In this document: positions 11,052-22,170 of the stretch, piece after piece
Layout of the letters: each line of letters starts with the position of its first letter
Position numbering within the stretch: position 1 is the first letter of the stretch
Assembly: GCA_947462335.1 (NCBI GenBank)
Contig: OX381717.1
Coordinates: 41,831,523-41,895,522, forward strand
Length of the DNA stretch: 64,000 nt
Source: Harmothoe impar
Lineage: Eukaryota; Annelida; Polychaeta; Phyllodocida; Polynoidae
Reading direction: 5' to 3'
Program-made: the position numbers and the translations under genes
Notes under the pieces: generated by a model
Seen by the model: the letters and a program-made list of their open reading frames with translations, nothing else
Told to the model about the DNA's origin: nothing
Databases searched by the model: none

Positions 11052-13226
11052 TTAATTGCGCCGGTTGCCAAAGACCAGTTTGTGCTCATGGAAGACTCGT
11101 GTAGTTTTGGTCTTCTTCATTTGGTCCCAGTTTTCTGTAAGGATTTGTTTTATTGGGGGGTTGTGGGGATTGTGGGTAGTGATGCAATAAAATGCGTTCG
11201 GTCTACCTGTGTTTAAGGGTTTTGGTTTTGGTTTGATTAGTTCCGAACGGGGTTGTAGTTTGGCCCTTGTTAGGGAGTCTATGAGTAGTTTGCGTGGGTA
11301 TTTCCTCCGGAGGAAATGGGTACAGAGCATGAGGGAATTCCGTATGAATTCAGACTCTCTAGTGCAAATGCGTTTTACTCTGATGAATTGAGAGTAGGGT
11401 ATTGCTCTGACTACATGCCTCGGGTGCTCTGAAGAGTACAGGAGGTAGTTGTGACTGTCGGTGGGTTTGCAATAGAGGGTGGTTTCTAGTTTGTTTTCTG
11501 AGTTTTTGATGACCGTAATGTCTAAGAAGTTTACCGTAGTGGCTGATTCTTCCATAGTGAACTTAATAGTTTTGTGACATGTGTTGAGGTGGTGTAGGAA
11601 GACATCTAAAGCAGGTTTGCCATGTGTCCAGATGATGAACACGTCATCTATATACCTTTTCCAGACTAAGGGTTGGGTGTGATAGGGGTATACGAACCTG
11701 TTTTCAAAGTCTCCCATGAAGATGTTGGCGTAAGCTGGTGCCAATTTGGTACCCATTGCAGTTCCGCTGATCTGGAGGAAGTCTTTGTCATCAAACTGAA
11801 AGTTGTTGCATGTTAAGACTAGCTCTAGTAAACTGCATAGGGATTTGTTCGTGGGGTTTAGGTTAGGGTGTCTCTCGGAGGCTAAAGCCTTGCCGACTGC
11901 TCTGATGCCCTCAGGGGTCGGGATGTTAGTGTAGAGACTGGTGACATCCATTGTTGCCAGTATGGCATCAGGAGGGATGTCTAGATTTATGATAGTGTTT
12001 ATGAAATCACCGGAATCTTTGAGGAAAGATGGTAATTTGGGTATGATTGGTTGTAAGAAGAAATCTACAAATTGGGAAATTTTCTCTGTTGGGCATTCAT
12101 TTGCTGAGACAATGGGTCTGCCAGGAGGAGGAAGTACATTTTTGTGGATTTTTGGAAGAAGGTACAGGTTAGGGGTCCTGGGTTTTTCTGCGACCAGATA
12201 TTCTGCTGTTTGTAAGTGTATCTCACCTTGATAGTACATCCTGGTTACTTCTTTAGTGATTGTGTCATTGTGGATCTCGGTGAGGTTGTCTTCCTGTAGC
12301 CGGTAGAAGTCTCGGTCGTTTAGTTGCCGAAGCCCTTCTTTGATGTAGTCCGATCTATTTTGGAGTACTACTGCGGAACCTTTATCTGCTTTTTTGATTA
12401 CTATATTCTCATTTTTAGATAATGTGATTTTAGCTTGTTTCTCGGACCAAGTTAGGTTGGATCGGGGTTTAACTTTAGGGTAGCTGTTTTCAATGTCTCG
12501 TTGGTTAAGTAGGGTCATATGTTCTACTATGCCTGGGGCTGGAGGGTTCCATTTGGAGGGACATTTGAATTTTTGGTCCTTGAAGGGGACTTGAATTTGG
12601 CTTAGGTCTACCGGAGGGGAGGACTTTTCGTCGAACTTGCTGAGTGCTATCTGTCTCTTAACACTACGATGGAATTTGTTAATGTCTTCCATTATTAAAC
12701 CGGGGTCTGGGGCTGGTGGGGTGCTCACAAATGTGAGTCCTTTTTGTAGGAGAGTGAATTCTCCCTCTGACAGCTGGTGATCTGAAAGATTAACAACACC
12801 GGAGTAACAATCTAGTGAATTTTTATTAGCAGAATTGATTGTGGCGTTGCTATTTGAATTTTGATAGTCATATAGAAGCGGTAAGTAGTCCATGCAGAAG
12901 GTTTCAAAACATTCTAAGAAAATGTCATCTTCAAAAGGGTTATCTAATGAAGGATTGAAAAGTGATGGAATGTTCGAATCTCTCGAAGTTGTTACATAAG
13001 ATGGAGAGTTCAGATGTGGCCTGCCTGACGGAGGAGCTCCATCAGGTCTACTCTCGGGCGGCGTTGGCGGCCCTGGTTGTTGTCGGGGGTTCCTTGGTTT
13101 CGTCGACGTCCAGTTTGTGGGCGGGACTGGTTTGCAGCTGGTCTTCGGGGCTGGATCGAGCTTCCCGTTGCCCCCCCTCTGTTGTTTCGAGGGCGGGGGG
13201 CTCTCTGAGTGTTGCCACGGTTCCAC
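11052..13226 (-). CDS. Penelope-like reverse transcriptase (frame opens without ATG)
   Basis: About 724 codons. Residues 1-100 are Pro-rich and low complexity. The core then reads: ADKGSAVV at 280-287, LPKIHK at 357-362, RT motif A ATMDVTSLYTNIP at 424-436, motif B GTAMGTKLAPAYANIF at 488-503, catalytic YIDDVF at 525-530, and FLDITV at 567-572. The C-terminal HPRHVVRAIPYSQFIRVKRI at 601-620 is typical of PLEs. It would copy the element RNA at a nicked target. The frame opens at GTG after a TGA at 13,238-13,236 and has no ATG until about residue 112. An ATG at 13,239 opens the neighbouring frame (starting MIQRRGTVATLREPP). It would join this frame through a 1-base change, plausibly in the C7 run near 13,170. 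A TAA at 11,054 separates it from the endonuclease, so this copy looks inactivated or needs recoding. Confidence 0.93.
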   Translation of the reverse strand: MEPWQHSESPPPSKQQRGGNGKLDPAPKTSCKPVPPTNWTSTKPRNPRQQPGPPTPPESRPDGAPPSGRPHLNSPSYVTTSRDSNIPSLFNPSLDNPFEDDIFLECFETFCMDYLPLLYDYQNSNSNATINSANKNSLDCYSGVVNLSDHQLSEGEFTLLQKGLTFVSTPPAPDPGLIMEDINKFHRSVKRQIALSKFDEKSSPPVDLSQIQVPFKDQKFKCPSKWNPPAPGIVEHMTLLNQRDIENSYPKVKPRSNLTWSEKQAKITLSKNENIVIKKADKGSAVVLQNRSDYIKEGLRQLNDRDFYRLQEDNLTEIHNDTITKEVTRMYYQGEIHLQTAEYLVAEKPRTPNLYLLPKIHKNVLPPPGRPIVSANECPTEKISQFVDFFLQPIIPKLPSFLKDSGDFINTIINLDIPPDAILATMDVTSLYTNIPTPEGIRAVGKALASERHPNLNPTNKSLCSLLELVLTCNNFQFDDKDFLQISGTAMGTKLAPAYANIFMGDFENRFVYPYHTQPLVWKRYIDDVFIIWTHGKPALDVFLHHLNTCHKTIKFTMEESATTVNFLDITVIKNSENKLETTLYCKPTDSHNYLLYSSEHPRHVVRAIPYSQFIRVKRICTRESEFIRNSLMLCTHFLRRKYPRKLLIDSLTRAKLQPRSELIKPKPKPLNTGRPNAFYCITTHNPHNPPIKQILTENWDQMKKTKTTRVFHEHKLVFGNRRN

Positions 13227-13239
13227 GTCGTTGAATCAT

Positions 13240-15169
13240 CCTTTCAGATTGGCTTTCTCTGTTTCATGATTGACATGAAATCCTATCATGGGCTAGCGTG
13301 CACTGCAGGCCTCTAGCCAGAGAACTGAATAAACAGAAACCCTTACAGGCCCAGAACTATTTGACCAAAGTAAGATATCTGAAACATGATTAGTGCACCA
13401 TAAGTGAATCTGTAACAAGATTCACTTCTGACATAGGGTTTATATTATATTTCCTGAAAGCTGTTGCAATAACCTTTCTCATGCTATGCATTCTGTATGA
13501 AAGAAATGCAAATTTCGGTAACCATAGCAACCAGAAACATTCCATTTGTTTAATTCATCAGACTTAAGACAAAATTGCTTGTAATTTGAGCCATCAAGGA
13601 ACCCTCTATTCCATTGCCATGGCAACAATATAATTCTTGTATCACATCTCCAACATGGGGATGACATACTAGGTATTGAGCTCTGTTACATAGTTTGATG
13701 TACATTTCCCAAATTGCATTGAGAAATATATGATGATAACTAAGATGAGAAATAATAATATCATCATGGGGGAGAATACTCAGGCTCAGGCAGTGGGCAA
13801 ACCTGAAATTGCGGATATTTACTATCATTTTCCTACTTTATTTGCTCTAAAATTGTAAATATCTGTCGGATAACAGGTACAAGCACATGTATAAAATGCT
13901 GATGCCACCCCGGAAACATTGGTATATCTTACAGTGGTACACACTCAATATTTATATGATAGAACCATGTCAGACTTTAGATATGTGTAAAATACGCCAT
14001 TTCACGCCATTTTACGCCACTGGGCCCCTGGGTTAACTATTGCTAACATAGCACTCCACATGTTTAAACAACGCACGAGAATGGGAAAGCTAGATAGTGT
14101 CTGACATGGCAAACTATCAAATACACAAAATTTTGGTTCAATGGGGAAGCATGACAAGTCATGCTGATGTTGAAATCTAATTACAATGCACTGAAGGACA
14201 ATACGCTTCTTTGAAATAAGACTTGCGCATACCCAGAATAAAAATGAAAATACTGATGCAGTTTCTCTGGTGGATAGTGCTCTTTATATGTTTTACTTCC
14301 AGACATGGAACATTTTTCTTTTACAGATCTATATTCTGGACAGAAATGAGGTTATTACATGAACCCCCTATTCTGATATTTGATTATCAGTTGTTAATTG
14401 GTTGGATGGTTGGGGATACATCATGGATATATTGATCTCAGTGTGACTGGAATGCACATGGTTTGAAATAATGTTTATTGCCTTCCATATTTGAAAGAGT
14501 GATTACAGACAATCTTTGAATATTCGTTGGGGGATGTCATTTACCAAATATATAATATTATAGCCTCAGAATGAAATATGATATACATAATACAATAAAA
14601 TTGTTACTGCAAAAATTTAAATATATTTTTAGAGTACTCATAACAATTAAAACAACGTTTACGCACAATTTGTATTAAATCTTTTCTCCTTTAAATTGGG
14701 AAATTCCTAGTCTCTCCTCCCCATTTAATCCTTCATTCAGTATGTTGTTTCAAAGTGACATCTGTGTTTAAGATTTAAAAACACAGTTTTAGTGAGCTAC
14801 ATGTGGGCACTGCATTGGTGTATCATGCCCAACATTTTGCAACGTAATGCTTTCATGCGACAAATGTGGCACATGAACTTGCCAGGGCTGGATTAATGTG
14901 TCATATTGAGAAAAAAACATATCACATAAAAGCACCATATGCAGCCCTTAAAGGGTTTAAGACCTGTAATGTAGGGTATTTATCACCCCTGGCATCTACA
15001 GAGGGATGCACTCATGTGCGTGTTTACCTAGTATATAAGACACAGACACAGGGGTTAAGGGTGGGGTAGGGGGAGGCCGTATATGGGGGTGGGTGACTCT
15101 CCACACATGCCAAGGGGCACTCTAATCTTCTCCCTACATCTCTGCTGCAAGCTGAGTGCTTTAATACAG
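13240..15169. other. Gene-less stretch
   Basis: The first few hundred bases are probably 5' non-coding PLE sequence. The rest is AT-rich without recognised genes. There is a short CGCCATTT-type repeat at about 13,995-14,025. Fragments resembling R1 occur at about 14,825-14,960. Confidence 0.5.
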
Positions 15170-15365
15170 TGTGCCCTTTGTCGTCATGATGCATGAATGA
15201 AGCACTGGGGAGTCTACTGGTCAGGGCTGCTTTCAGGCATCATACCAATCCTTTGGGAGCGTATAAACTCCATACATAATACTTATGGTCAGTATATCGA
15301 CTAAATGGAATGCAGGACTGGCATGATGCTCATTCAGGCTACATTCATGCATTCCCACGATAAAG
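15170..15365. repeat. Repeat family R1, copy 3
   Basis: Contains GTGCCCTTTGTCGTCATGA, GATGCATGAATGAAGC, GGGAGTCTACTGG and ATTCATGCATTCC in the R1 order. Non-coding. Confidence 0.5.
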
Positions 15366-15482
15366 GAAATGACCAATTAAAAACAATATTTAAACAACCC
15401 GTGACATGTTAAATCCTTCATGGAAGGCTGAGCAATAACTCCATATATAAGTTAGCCCTTCTACCTCCTCGAGTGTCAACTA

Positions 15483-15809
15483 CAGAGGCGTAGGAAGCAA
15501 ATCTTCATTGGGGGGGCCCACTCCAACCAACTTTAAGTATTGGCTTTTACACATAATGTAACGTATACACACATGTATTGCAATTGTATAGAAAAGTAGT
15601 ATTTGAGTTCAGTTTAGTTCTGATTGGGGGCCCAGGCCCCTCTGCCCCCACTTTTCCCTATGCGGGGTAGTTAAGACTTGGAAATTGTGTGTATTATATC
15701 ACTGGGTCTTGACAAATTTTGGGGGGGGCCCAAACATATTCAGGCCCCCCCTCCTCTGTGATTGGGGGGGGCCCGGGCCCCCCTGCCCCCCCCTTTTCCT
15801 ACGCCACTG
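15483..15809. repeat. Non-autonomous element with CAGWGGCGTAGGAA ends and 5-bp AACTA duplication
   Basis: It begins CAGAGGCGTAGGAAG and ends CTTTTCCTACGCCACTG, which are inverted repeats. AACTA flanks both sides (15,478-15,482 and 15,810-15,814). The interior is a G-run/C-run palindrome rich in GGGCCC. The CAGTGGCG-type terminus recalls hAT-like elements, but hAT duplications are usually 8 bp, so the superfamily is uncertain. Confidence 0.75.
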
Positions 15810-16190
15810 AACTATCACGTTTTTTAGTATTATCTTGGGTTCTCACCTTTAGATAAGGGAAATTATAATATCCTACGTATCATTAACGTTTTGTCTATTT
15901 CCCCCATTTCAATACAAGAAGGGTTCCACATGGGCAATGTAAAAAAACTGTCCATTTTTGATCTGAACCCAATCGGCAAAGACCCAAACAGAACCTGAAT
16001 AGAAATACTTTTTGTTGGAGTAGACTGATAAGGAGGGCACATATGGACTGTACATTACCGACCCTATCTTTTTAGGCTATGGCTACCACAGGCCACCTGC
16101 CGAAGGCCATAGGTGACCCCCCCCCCCCCCCCACCAATCCCAATCCCACCTCAGTATGTCTTGGGAGAGGGTTAGGGTCAGTATAGCTTG

Positions 16191-16421
16191 GACTCCACCA
16201 GCGCGTCACAACTACCTGCGAAACGGGGCGTTCTTTTAGGTCCTTTGTTCTCAAATAGTTCGCCCTGCTTTGCTGTATTTCGCCCTAAATGCCGCCCTGA
16301 ATGTCCAAAGGGGGAGGGTGACATTCAGGGTGATGCTGTGGCGAAATGAAGAGAAATTTCTAGAACAAAGGATAAAAAGAACGCCACTTATCGCAGGTAG
16401 TAGTGTCGCCCTAGTGGAGTC
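16191..16421. repeat. Hairpin MITE-like element, arms about 85 bp
   Basis: The arms 16,191-16,275 and 16,337-16,421 are inverted copies. Both share GACTCCAC, ACTACCTGCGA, GGCGTTCTTTT and CCTTTGTTCT. A poly-C tract (about 16,119-16,132) lies just outside. No coding capacity. Confidence 0.75.
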
Positions 16422-16796
16422 TGGCCTATTGTCTTGGTAAATGATTAGGAGAGCCAATGTTGCGAGTATCTATTATGGTTAGATACCTGGCTTGCCATTT
16501 GTGCGGAATATAAATAAACACTCTAGTAGCCTTGAAACCGAGGCTCTACTAAGAGGATAGGGGCAGAACTGCTCTTTGATTGATATAGATTACTGTATTA
16601 TTGCCTAACCATTCAATAAAAAAAGACAGTAGATCTTCATTTTCTAAATACATGATGCCCAATTATATATAACATTGACTAGCAACGTCTTCCTATTGAA
16701 ATAACATAAGATACTGCACTATTGGCTCGCCGGTCCAATTAACTTACTATCGGTGACTATACTATGGTGGCCCAGGAGGCTCACGTAAAAAAATAA

Positions 16797-17065
16797 TTTA
16801 AAAGTAAATTTTTTTTTCAAAGTGAAGTTTTTTTTCTCAAAGTGAAGTGTTTTTTTTCAAAGTGGAGTTTTTTTTTCAAAGTGAAGTGTGTTTTTTTTCA
16901 AAGTGAAGTTTTTTTTTTCAAAGTGAAGTTTTTTTCTTCAAAGTGATGTTTTTTATTTCAAAGTGCAGTTTTTTTTTTCAAAGTGAATTTTTTTTTCTAA
17001 GTGATGTTTTTTTTCAAAGATTTTTTTTTTTTTTGTCTTCAGAAAAAAAAAACTTTTTTCAAAAT
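16797..17065. repeat. Poly-T / CAAAGTGAAG minisatellite, left arm
   Basis: About a dozen units of roughly 20 bp, each a T8-T10 run followed by CAAAGTGAAG or a close variant. The inverted counterpart lies at about 19,015-19,262. Confidence 0.9.
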
Positions 17066-17609
17066 GAAAAACTCAGTGTCACTGTCAAGCTGATGGATGC
17101 CAACTTGTGACAGCTATCCTTTAGCATTGGGATGCAATACATGTGGCAATTTATAGGATCCTGTGTGAAAATTTACACCGGGTAAGTGGCCCGCATGATA
17201 ACTGGCCTTGGAATAAAGACATCCTTGCCCATTGGCCCCTGTCAAGTGGCCCTTTCCCAAGAAATTGGCCCTTTGGCCCGGTAAAAATGTATGACAGGTA
17301 TTCTTTAATACTTGAGACTCAACATATTATAGCATTGTAATGTAGGATGCCAGGTGATATAGCTGCCTGTTGAGTGGTCAATTTGCTTGTTGAGTGGCCA
17401 TTTGGCCGCTGTAACTGGCCCCCGTGACTGGCCCCTGTGACTGGCCCCCTGTGACACCTTGTGACAGCTATCTTTTTCACAATGGAATGGAGTATGTTTA
17501 TGTGGGCATTCATTGGATCCTATGAGACCAGGTGATAAGCCTGCATGAGAATGGTAGAATATTGGCCCATTGGCCCATTTTCAAACATGCCTAAAAACAC
17601 TAAAAAGTT

Positions 17610-18240
17610 GATATTCAGGAAAGTGGCCAATTTGGCGAGAAAATAGGTCAGATTCTAAAAGAGTCAATTCTTTCGGGAAATTTGTCGATTTGGCGAGAAA
17701 ATGGGTCAGAATCTCAAAAAAGTCGATTTTTCGGGAAATTGGCTAATTTGGCGAGAAAATGGGTCAGATTTTAAAAATGTCGATTTTTTTTGGAAATTGG
17801 CAAATTTGGCGAGAATGTAGGTCAGAATATCAAAAAGTTGATTTTTCGGGAAATTGGCCAATTTGGCGAGAAAATGGGTCAGATTTTAAAAAATTTGATT
17901 TTTTTTGGAAATTGGCCAATTTGGCGAGAAAATAGGTCAGAATCTCAAAAAGTCGATTTTTCTGGGAAATGTGTCGATTTTGCGAGAAAATGGCTCTGAA
18001 CCTCCAAAAAGTCGATTTTTCGGGAAATTGGCTAATTTGGTGAGAAAATGGGTCAGATTTCAAAAAAGTCAATTTTTTGGGGGAAATTGGCCAATTTGGC
18101 GAGAAAATAGGTCGGAATCTCAAAAAGTCCATTTTTCGGGAAATTGGCCAATTTGGCAAGAAAATGGGTCAGATTTCAAACATGTCAATTTTTTTGGAAA
18201 ATTGGCCCATTTGGCGAGAATATAGGTCAAAATCTCAAAA
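17610..18240. repeat. 54-bp minisatellite (AATTTGGCGAGAAAATGGG), left arm
   Basis: Roughly 12 units containing GGGAAATTGGCCAATTTGGC, GAGAAAATGGGTCAGA and AAAAAGTCGATTTTT. Units alternate between ATGGGTCAGATTT and ATAGGTCAGAATCTC variants, so a higher-order two-unit repeat is present. The inverted right-arm set at 18,240-18,465 has about 4 units. Confidence 0.9.
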
Positions 18241-18465
18241 AAAATCTGACCTATTTTCTCGCCAAATTGGCAAATTTCCCCCAAAAAATTGACTTTTTTG
18301 AAATCTGACCCATTTTCTCACCAAATTAGCCAATTTCCCGAAAAATCGACTTTTTGGAGGTTCAGAGCCATTTTCTCGCAAAATCGACACATTTCCCAGA
18401 AAAATCGACTTTTTGAGATTCTGACCTATTTTCTCGCCAAATTAGCCAATTTCCTGAGTATCAAC
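18240..18465. repeat. 54-bp minisatellite, right arm (inverted)
   Basis: About four units that are the reverse complement of the left-arm array. It runs into unique arm sequence that mirrors 17,070-17,590. Confidence 0.9.
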
Positions 18466-19014
18466 TTTTTGGTGTTTTTTGGCACGTTTGAAAATGGGCC
18501 AATGGGCCAATGGGCCAATGTTCTACCATTCTCATGCAGGCTTATCACCTGGTCTCATAGGATCCAATTAATGCCCACATAAACATACTCCATTCCATTG
18601 TGAAAAGATAGCTGTCACAAGGTGTCACAGGGGGCCAGTCACAGGGGCCAGTCACAGGGGCCAGTCACGGGGGCCAGTTACAGCAGCCAAATGGCCACTC
18701 AACAGGCAAATTGACCACTTAACAGGCAGTTATCACCTGGCATCCTATATAACAATGCGATAATATATTGAGTCTCAATGTTAAAGGATACCTGTCATAC
18801 ATTTTTACCAGGCCAAAGGGCCAATTTCTTAGGGAAGGGCCACTTGACAGGGGCCAATGGGCAAGGATGTCTTTATCGCTAGGCCAGTTATCATGTGGGC
18901 CACTTACCCGGCGTAAATTTTCACACAGGATCCTATAAATTGCCACATGTATTGCATCCCAATGCTAAAGGATAGCTGTCACAATTTGGCATCCATCAGC
19001 TTGACAGTGACAGT

Positions 19015-19262
19015 GAGTTTTTCAATTTGAAAAAAGTTTTTTTTTTCTGAAGACAAAAAAAATAAAAATAAAAATCTTAGAAAAAAAACACATCACATTG
19101 AAAAAAAAACTCCACTTTGAAAAAAAAAACTTCACTTTGAAAATAAAAACTTCACTTTGAAAAAAGAAATACACTTTGAAAAAAAAAACTCCACTTTGAA
19201 AAAAAAAACTTCACTTTGAAAAAAAAAAATTCACTTTGAAAAAAAAAATTTCACTTTTAATT
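19015..19262. repeat. Poly-A / CTTCACTTTG minisatellite, right arm (inverted)
   Basis: Reverse complement of the 16,797-17,065 array, with A8-A10 runs separated by CTTCACTTTG. Confidence 0.9.
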
Positions 19263-19299
19263 TTTTTTTATGTGAGCCTCCTGGGCCACCATACTATAC

Positions 19300-20356
19300 A
19301 AGCAGACATTATAGCCAGCAGTTTGATGCAAAATAAAAATTCCGCTACTTTAGAAGTACTTTCTCGCCTTTAACTTCTACGATACATCATTTATTCACAA
19401 ACAAATTACTAGAGTTAAAGTATAAGTAACAAGGATGTATAAGTAGACGAGGAGAAAGGGTCATCCAAGGCTATTTCTTTGAAATTGAAGGCATGAGCTT
19501 TCAAATGAGGTATAACAATCGCTGATGGCCTCTCTCTGTTTTGAAAAATAGCTTCACACACTCAAAAAATAAACTTGTCTCCAGACTCTTCAAAGTGACC
19601 GTCATAAAATAAACGAGTCAAAAACTTGTCTAAGTGACAAGGAAGCGGGTCTTCTAGCTGGAGATAGAAGACCCACTTGGTATGTGCCAGCCCAAAACCC
19701 GACATTTGCCAGCTCCAGATTCTATTTGTGGGATGGTAACCTGATACGTTAGACAACTTTTGACTCGTTTATTATATGACCGTCACTTCGATGAGTCTGG
19801 AGACGAGTTTACTTTTTCAGTGCATCTAGAGGACTAATCAATCTGATGAATAAAATGGAGACGTATGTTCATACATGCCCAGAGTAATAATAAGTATAAG
19901 CAAGAGTAAACCGACCACACTAGTAAGTTGATACACTGGATTGTTACAGCGTCTGTAGGGTCTACAATTGCCCTCAGCATTGCCTATAGATACACAGAGT
20001 TGTATTTCCATGCATTAACTTGTGTGCGTAATGATCTTCATTGCAGGGACTTTTTCCATCACCAATAGTTGAAAGGTCTGTTGCATTGTACCAACAATTG
20101 ACTTCCATATAACCAACATATAAAAGGTCTGTTATACAGTAAGAAAAATATTTAATATCCTTCCTCTAACCTTATGGATACATCCCTCCCTTTTCACTTA
20201 TGATACATTAAATATACTGCATTAAATGCTACATAATTATACTCCTAGCGATGCTATATAATAATCCCAATTCCATTTTAATGGCGGGAAAAACTACCTT
20301 GTTGTGTTTTTAAAGCGATCACATAGACATAATCACCGCCTGAGAAACCTGGCTGG
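19300..20356. other. Gene-less stretch
   Basis: The region 19,560-19,815 holds an inverted repeat (AAACTTGTCTCCAGACTC at about 19,571 and its mirror GAGTCTGGAGACGAGTTTA at about 19,793). This is probably another hairpin element. Nothing else recognised. Confidence 0.5.
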
Positions 20357-20560
20357 TGTCTTATTTGTTATCTCTCTGGAGATATGCCAGCCATAAGGTA
20401 GTAAATAGTACTCCATGAATGTTATCTCCCATCTGGGAGGGTCGACCCATGGGACCTCGCTGATATAGGTGCTCACCGAAGGAACTTAAGGGCCGGAGGA
20501 GGGGAAGCTTTGGACCGAAACAGACATAGAAGGCTGGGATAAGATGGGGATTTTCATCAC
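20357..20560. repeat. Dispersed repeat family R5, copy 1
   Basis: Shared core GAGATATGCCAGCCATAAGG, then TAGTACTCC, ATGTTAT, a GGGAGGGT-GACCCATGGGA block and GGTGCTCACC. Five copies lie in this window, all in the same orientation. No RNA polymerase III boxes and no coding frame, so the class is unknown. Confidence 0.8.
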
Positions 20561-21794
20561 TCAATAGTTTTAAAATCTGTGGGGGATATTTGTTTGTAAA
20601 GATTATTTAATTGATCAAAACTTTGAAGTAGGATCCAGGGAAAGGTTGCATCTTAAAGTGAGAAGTTTTATATCCCAAAGATAAAGGATCAGAATGGACC
20701 TTATAATTATGTGACTATTTTACAGAGCATTGGAATTGTTAGATTCGACAAGAGTATTTGTGAAGATTGGATCTTCAATGTATTTAAGCATTCCCATGAC
20801 CTTTAAGAAAAGCCCATGATATTTGTTGCAGCTGAATTTGAATATAGACTTAATTAATGTTATAAATTCTATAAGCTGATAAGTTTTACATATTGCTGGC
20901 CATTAATGATAATGTATAAAAAATGTGGGATACATTGTATCGAATTTGGATCCCGTGCACAAACTCTGCCTTTCACAATCCGCATAGACACATAATGTCC
21001 ATTGTCAAATTCCATTTCACTCTGAAATTATTTAAGCATCCAAATCTGGCAATAGTGAAAGCAGAGAAAATAATAATCGACTTATATTATATTCACTTTT
21101 CATCAATTTCTATGGCTAGTGACATTTCGAATGGGTGTGCAGTTGCTGTCACCCCTCCCAGTGCTATTCTACAGCGATCACCAGATATGTACGGTGACCG
21201 ACAAGCACAGGCCGAAACAGAGCCTGTAGACACTGAAAATCATTGCTGTCAACTGGCAACATTGCTGTCAACTGTCAACATTTCAGGGCCCTTGACCCTT
21301 GTCAGCCACCGTAGTTATGGGACAGGTTCTCCGTCAAACTCCATTATTTTGTGTCGCTGAAGACCCAACTTCCACCTGCCCCCTCTTTTGCAAATAGGTA
21401 TATTTGTTTATCAGTTGTTTATCAGTTGTAAATGCTCCATGTATGAGAATGCCTAGATGATTAATATATGGGTATCTGCTATTAGATGCTCACATTATAT
21501 CAGTTAACATACATTTATCTTGAACTGTTAATTGAAAACCACACTGGACATCTAGATATAGGAGTGCACCTCGGTGCATGCTCACCTATGGCTAAGAGCT
21601 GGGGAGGCTATACCTATATATGATAGGGGAAATGCCTTTCACCGAACACACTTATTCTCGTCCTGCATTTCTACCTCAAACTTCTAAATTCTCTACAAGT
21701 TACAGGCACACACTGTGGGAACAGACCTATCTGACAAGTTTTGGATCTTCCAAAGCAATCAAATCTACCTAAGCACCAATAGAGAACCCAGACT
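20561..21794. other. Gene-less stretch
   Basis: The open frame at about 20,923-21,360 (145 codons) has no recognisable domain, and its composition looks like translated non-coding DNA. A short tandem piece at about 21,239-21,275 (ATTGCTGTCAACTG-GCAAC) is visible. Confidence 0.5.
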
Positions 21795-21975
21795 TGGGTC
21801 TTATCTGTTATCATTCTGGAGATATGCCAGCAATATGGTAGTAAAGAGTACTGCACACATGTTATATCCCCTCCGGGAGGGTTGACCCATGGGACCTCGC
21901 TGATATAGGTGCTCACCCAAGGGGCTTAAGGGTCAGACGAGGGAAGCTTTGGACTAAGACAGACATAAAAGGCCA
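21795..21975. repeat. Repeat family R5, copy 2
   Basis: GAGATATGCCAGCAATATGG and CGGGAGGGTTGACCCATGGG match copy 1 closely, including GCTGATATAGGTGCTCACC. Confidence 0.8.
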
Positions 21976-22170
21976 GGATTAGACGTCCATTCAGTGTTGC
22001 CCTGCCAACTTCAAAGACTTTATTGTAAAGTAGAGACCTCTGGATTTGTTCTCCGTTGTTCCGTATAGCTTGGTAGGATCGTATGGTCAGTGCAAATCCC
22101 TTTGGACATAGAATGTGCCACCTTTTAATCATCCAGCACTGTAAAAAGTCGGTTGCCATTTTTGTAGTTG

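Larger units (their letters stand above)
10533..13239 (-). mobile_element. Penelope-like retroelement, nearly full coding region
   Basis: A minus-strand unit encodes reverse transcriptase followed by a GIY-YIG endonuclease, the diagnostic order of Penelope-like elements (PLEs). The two parts share a reading frame and are separated by one TAA stop at 11,054-11,052. Cysteine and histidine motifs in and before the endonuclease match the animal PLE type with CX5CX2C and CCHH signatures. The element ends are not defined: no pseudo-LTR or target duplication is visible by eye. Few lesions suggest a fairly recent insertion. Confidence 0.93.
16763..19293. mobile_element. 2.5-kb foldback element with minisatellite arms and 6-bp target duplication
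   Basis: The ends are TATGGTGGCCCAGGAGGCTC and its inverse. CTATAC flanks the element on both sides (16,757-16,762 and 19,294-19,299). From each end inward come a poly-T minisatellite with CAAAGTGAAG spacers, then about 500 bp of unique sequence (CAGTGTCACTGTCAAGCTGA and so on), then a roughly 54-bp minisatellite. The axis of symmetry is near 18,240. The left arm is about 420 bp longer because it holds about 12 copies of the 54-bp unit against about 4 on the right. There is no transposase frame. Long open frames on both strands come from the 54-bp repeat. The architecture resembles classical foldback/TU-type elements. Confidence 0.85.

Noticed and set aside
17790..18582. Several overlapping 70-110 codon frames with repeated EIGQFGEK or FSHQISQFPEKS
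   Set aside because: The 54-bp minisatellite is a multiple of three, so it stays open in several frames on both strands. No start context or non-repeat flank supports a protein.
20923..21360. 145-codon plus-strand frame
   Set aside because: No start context, domain or repeat-protein homology recognised. Length is within chance for 64 kb in six frames.
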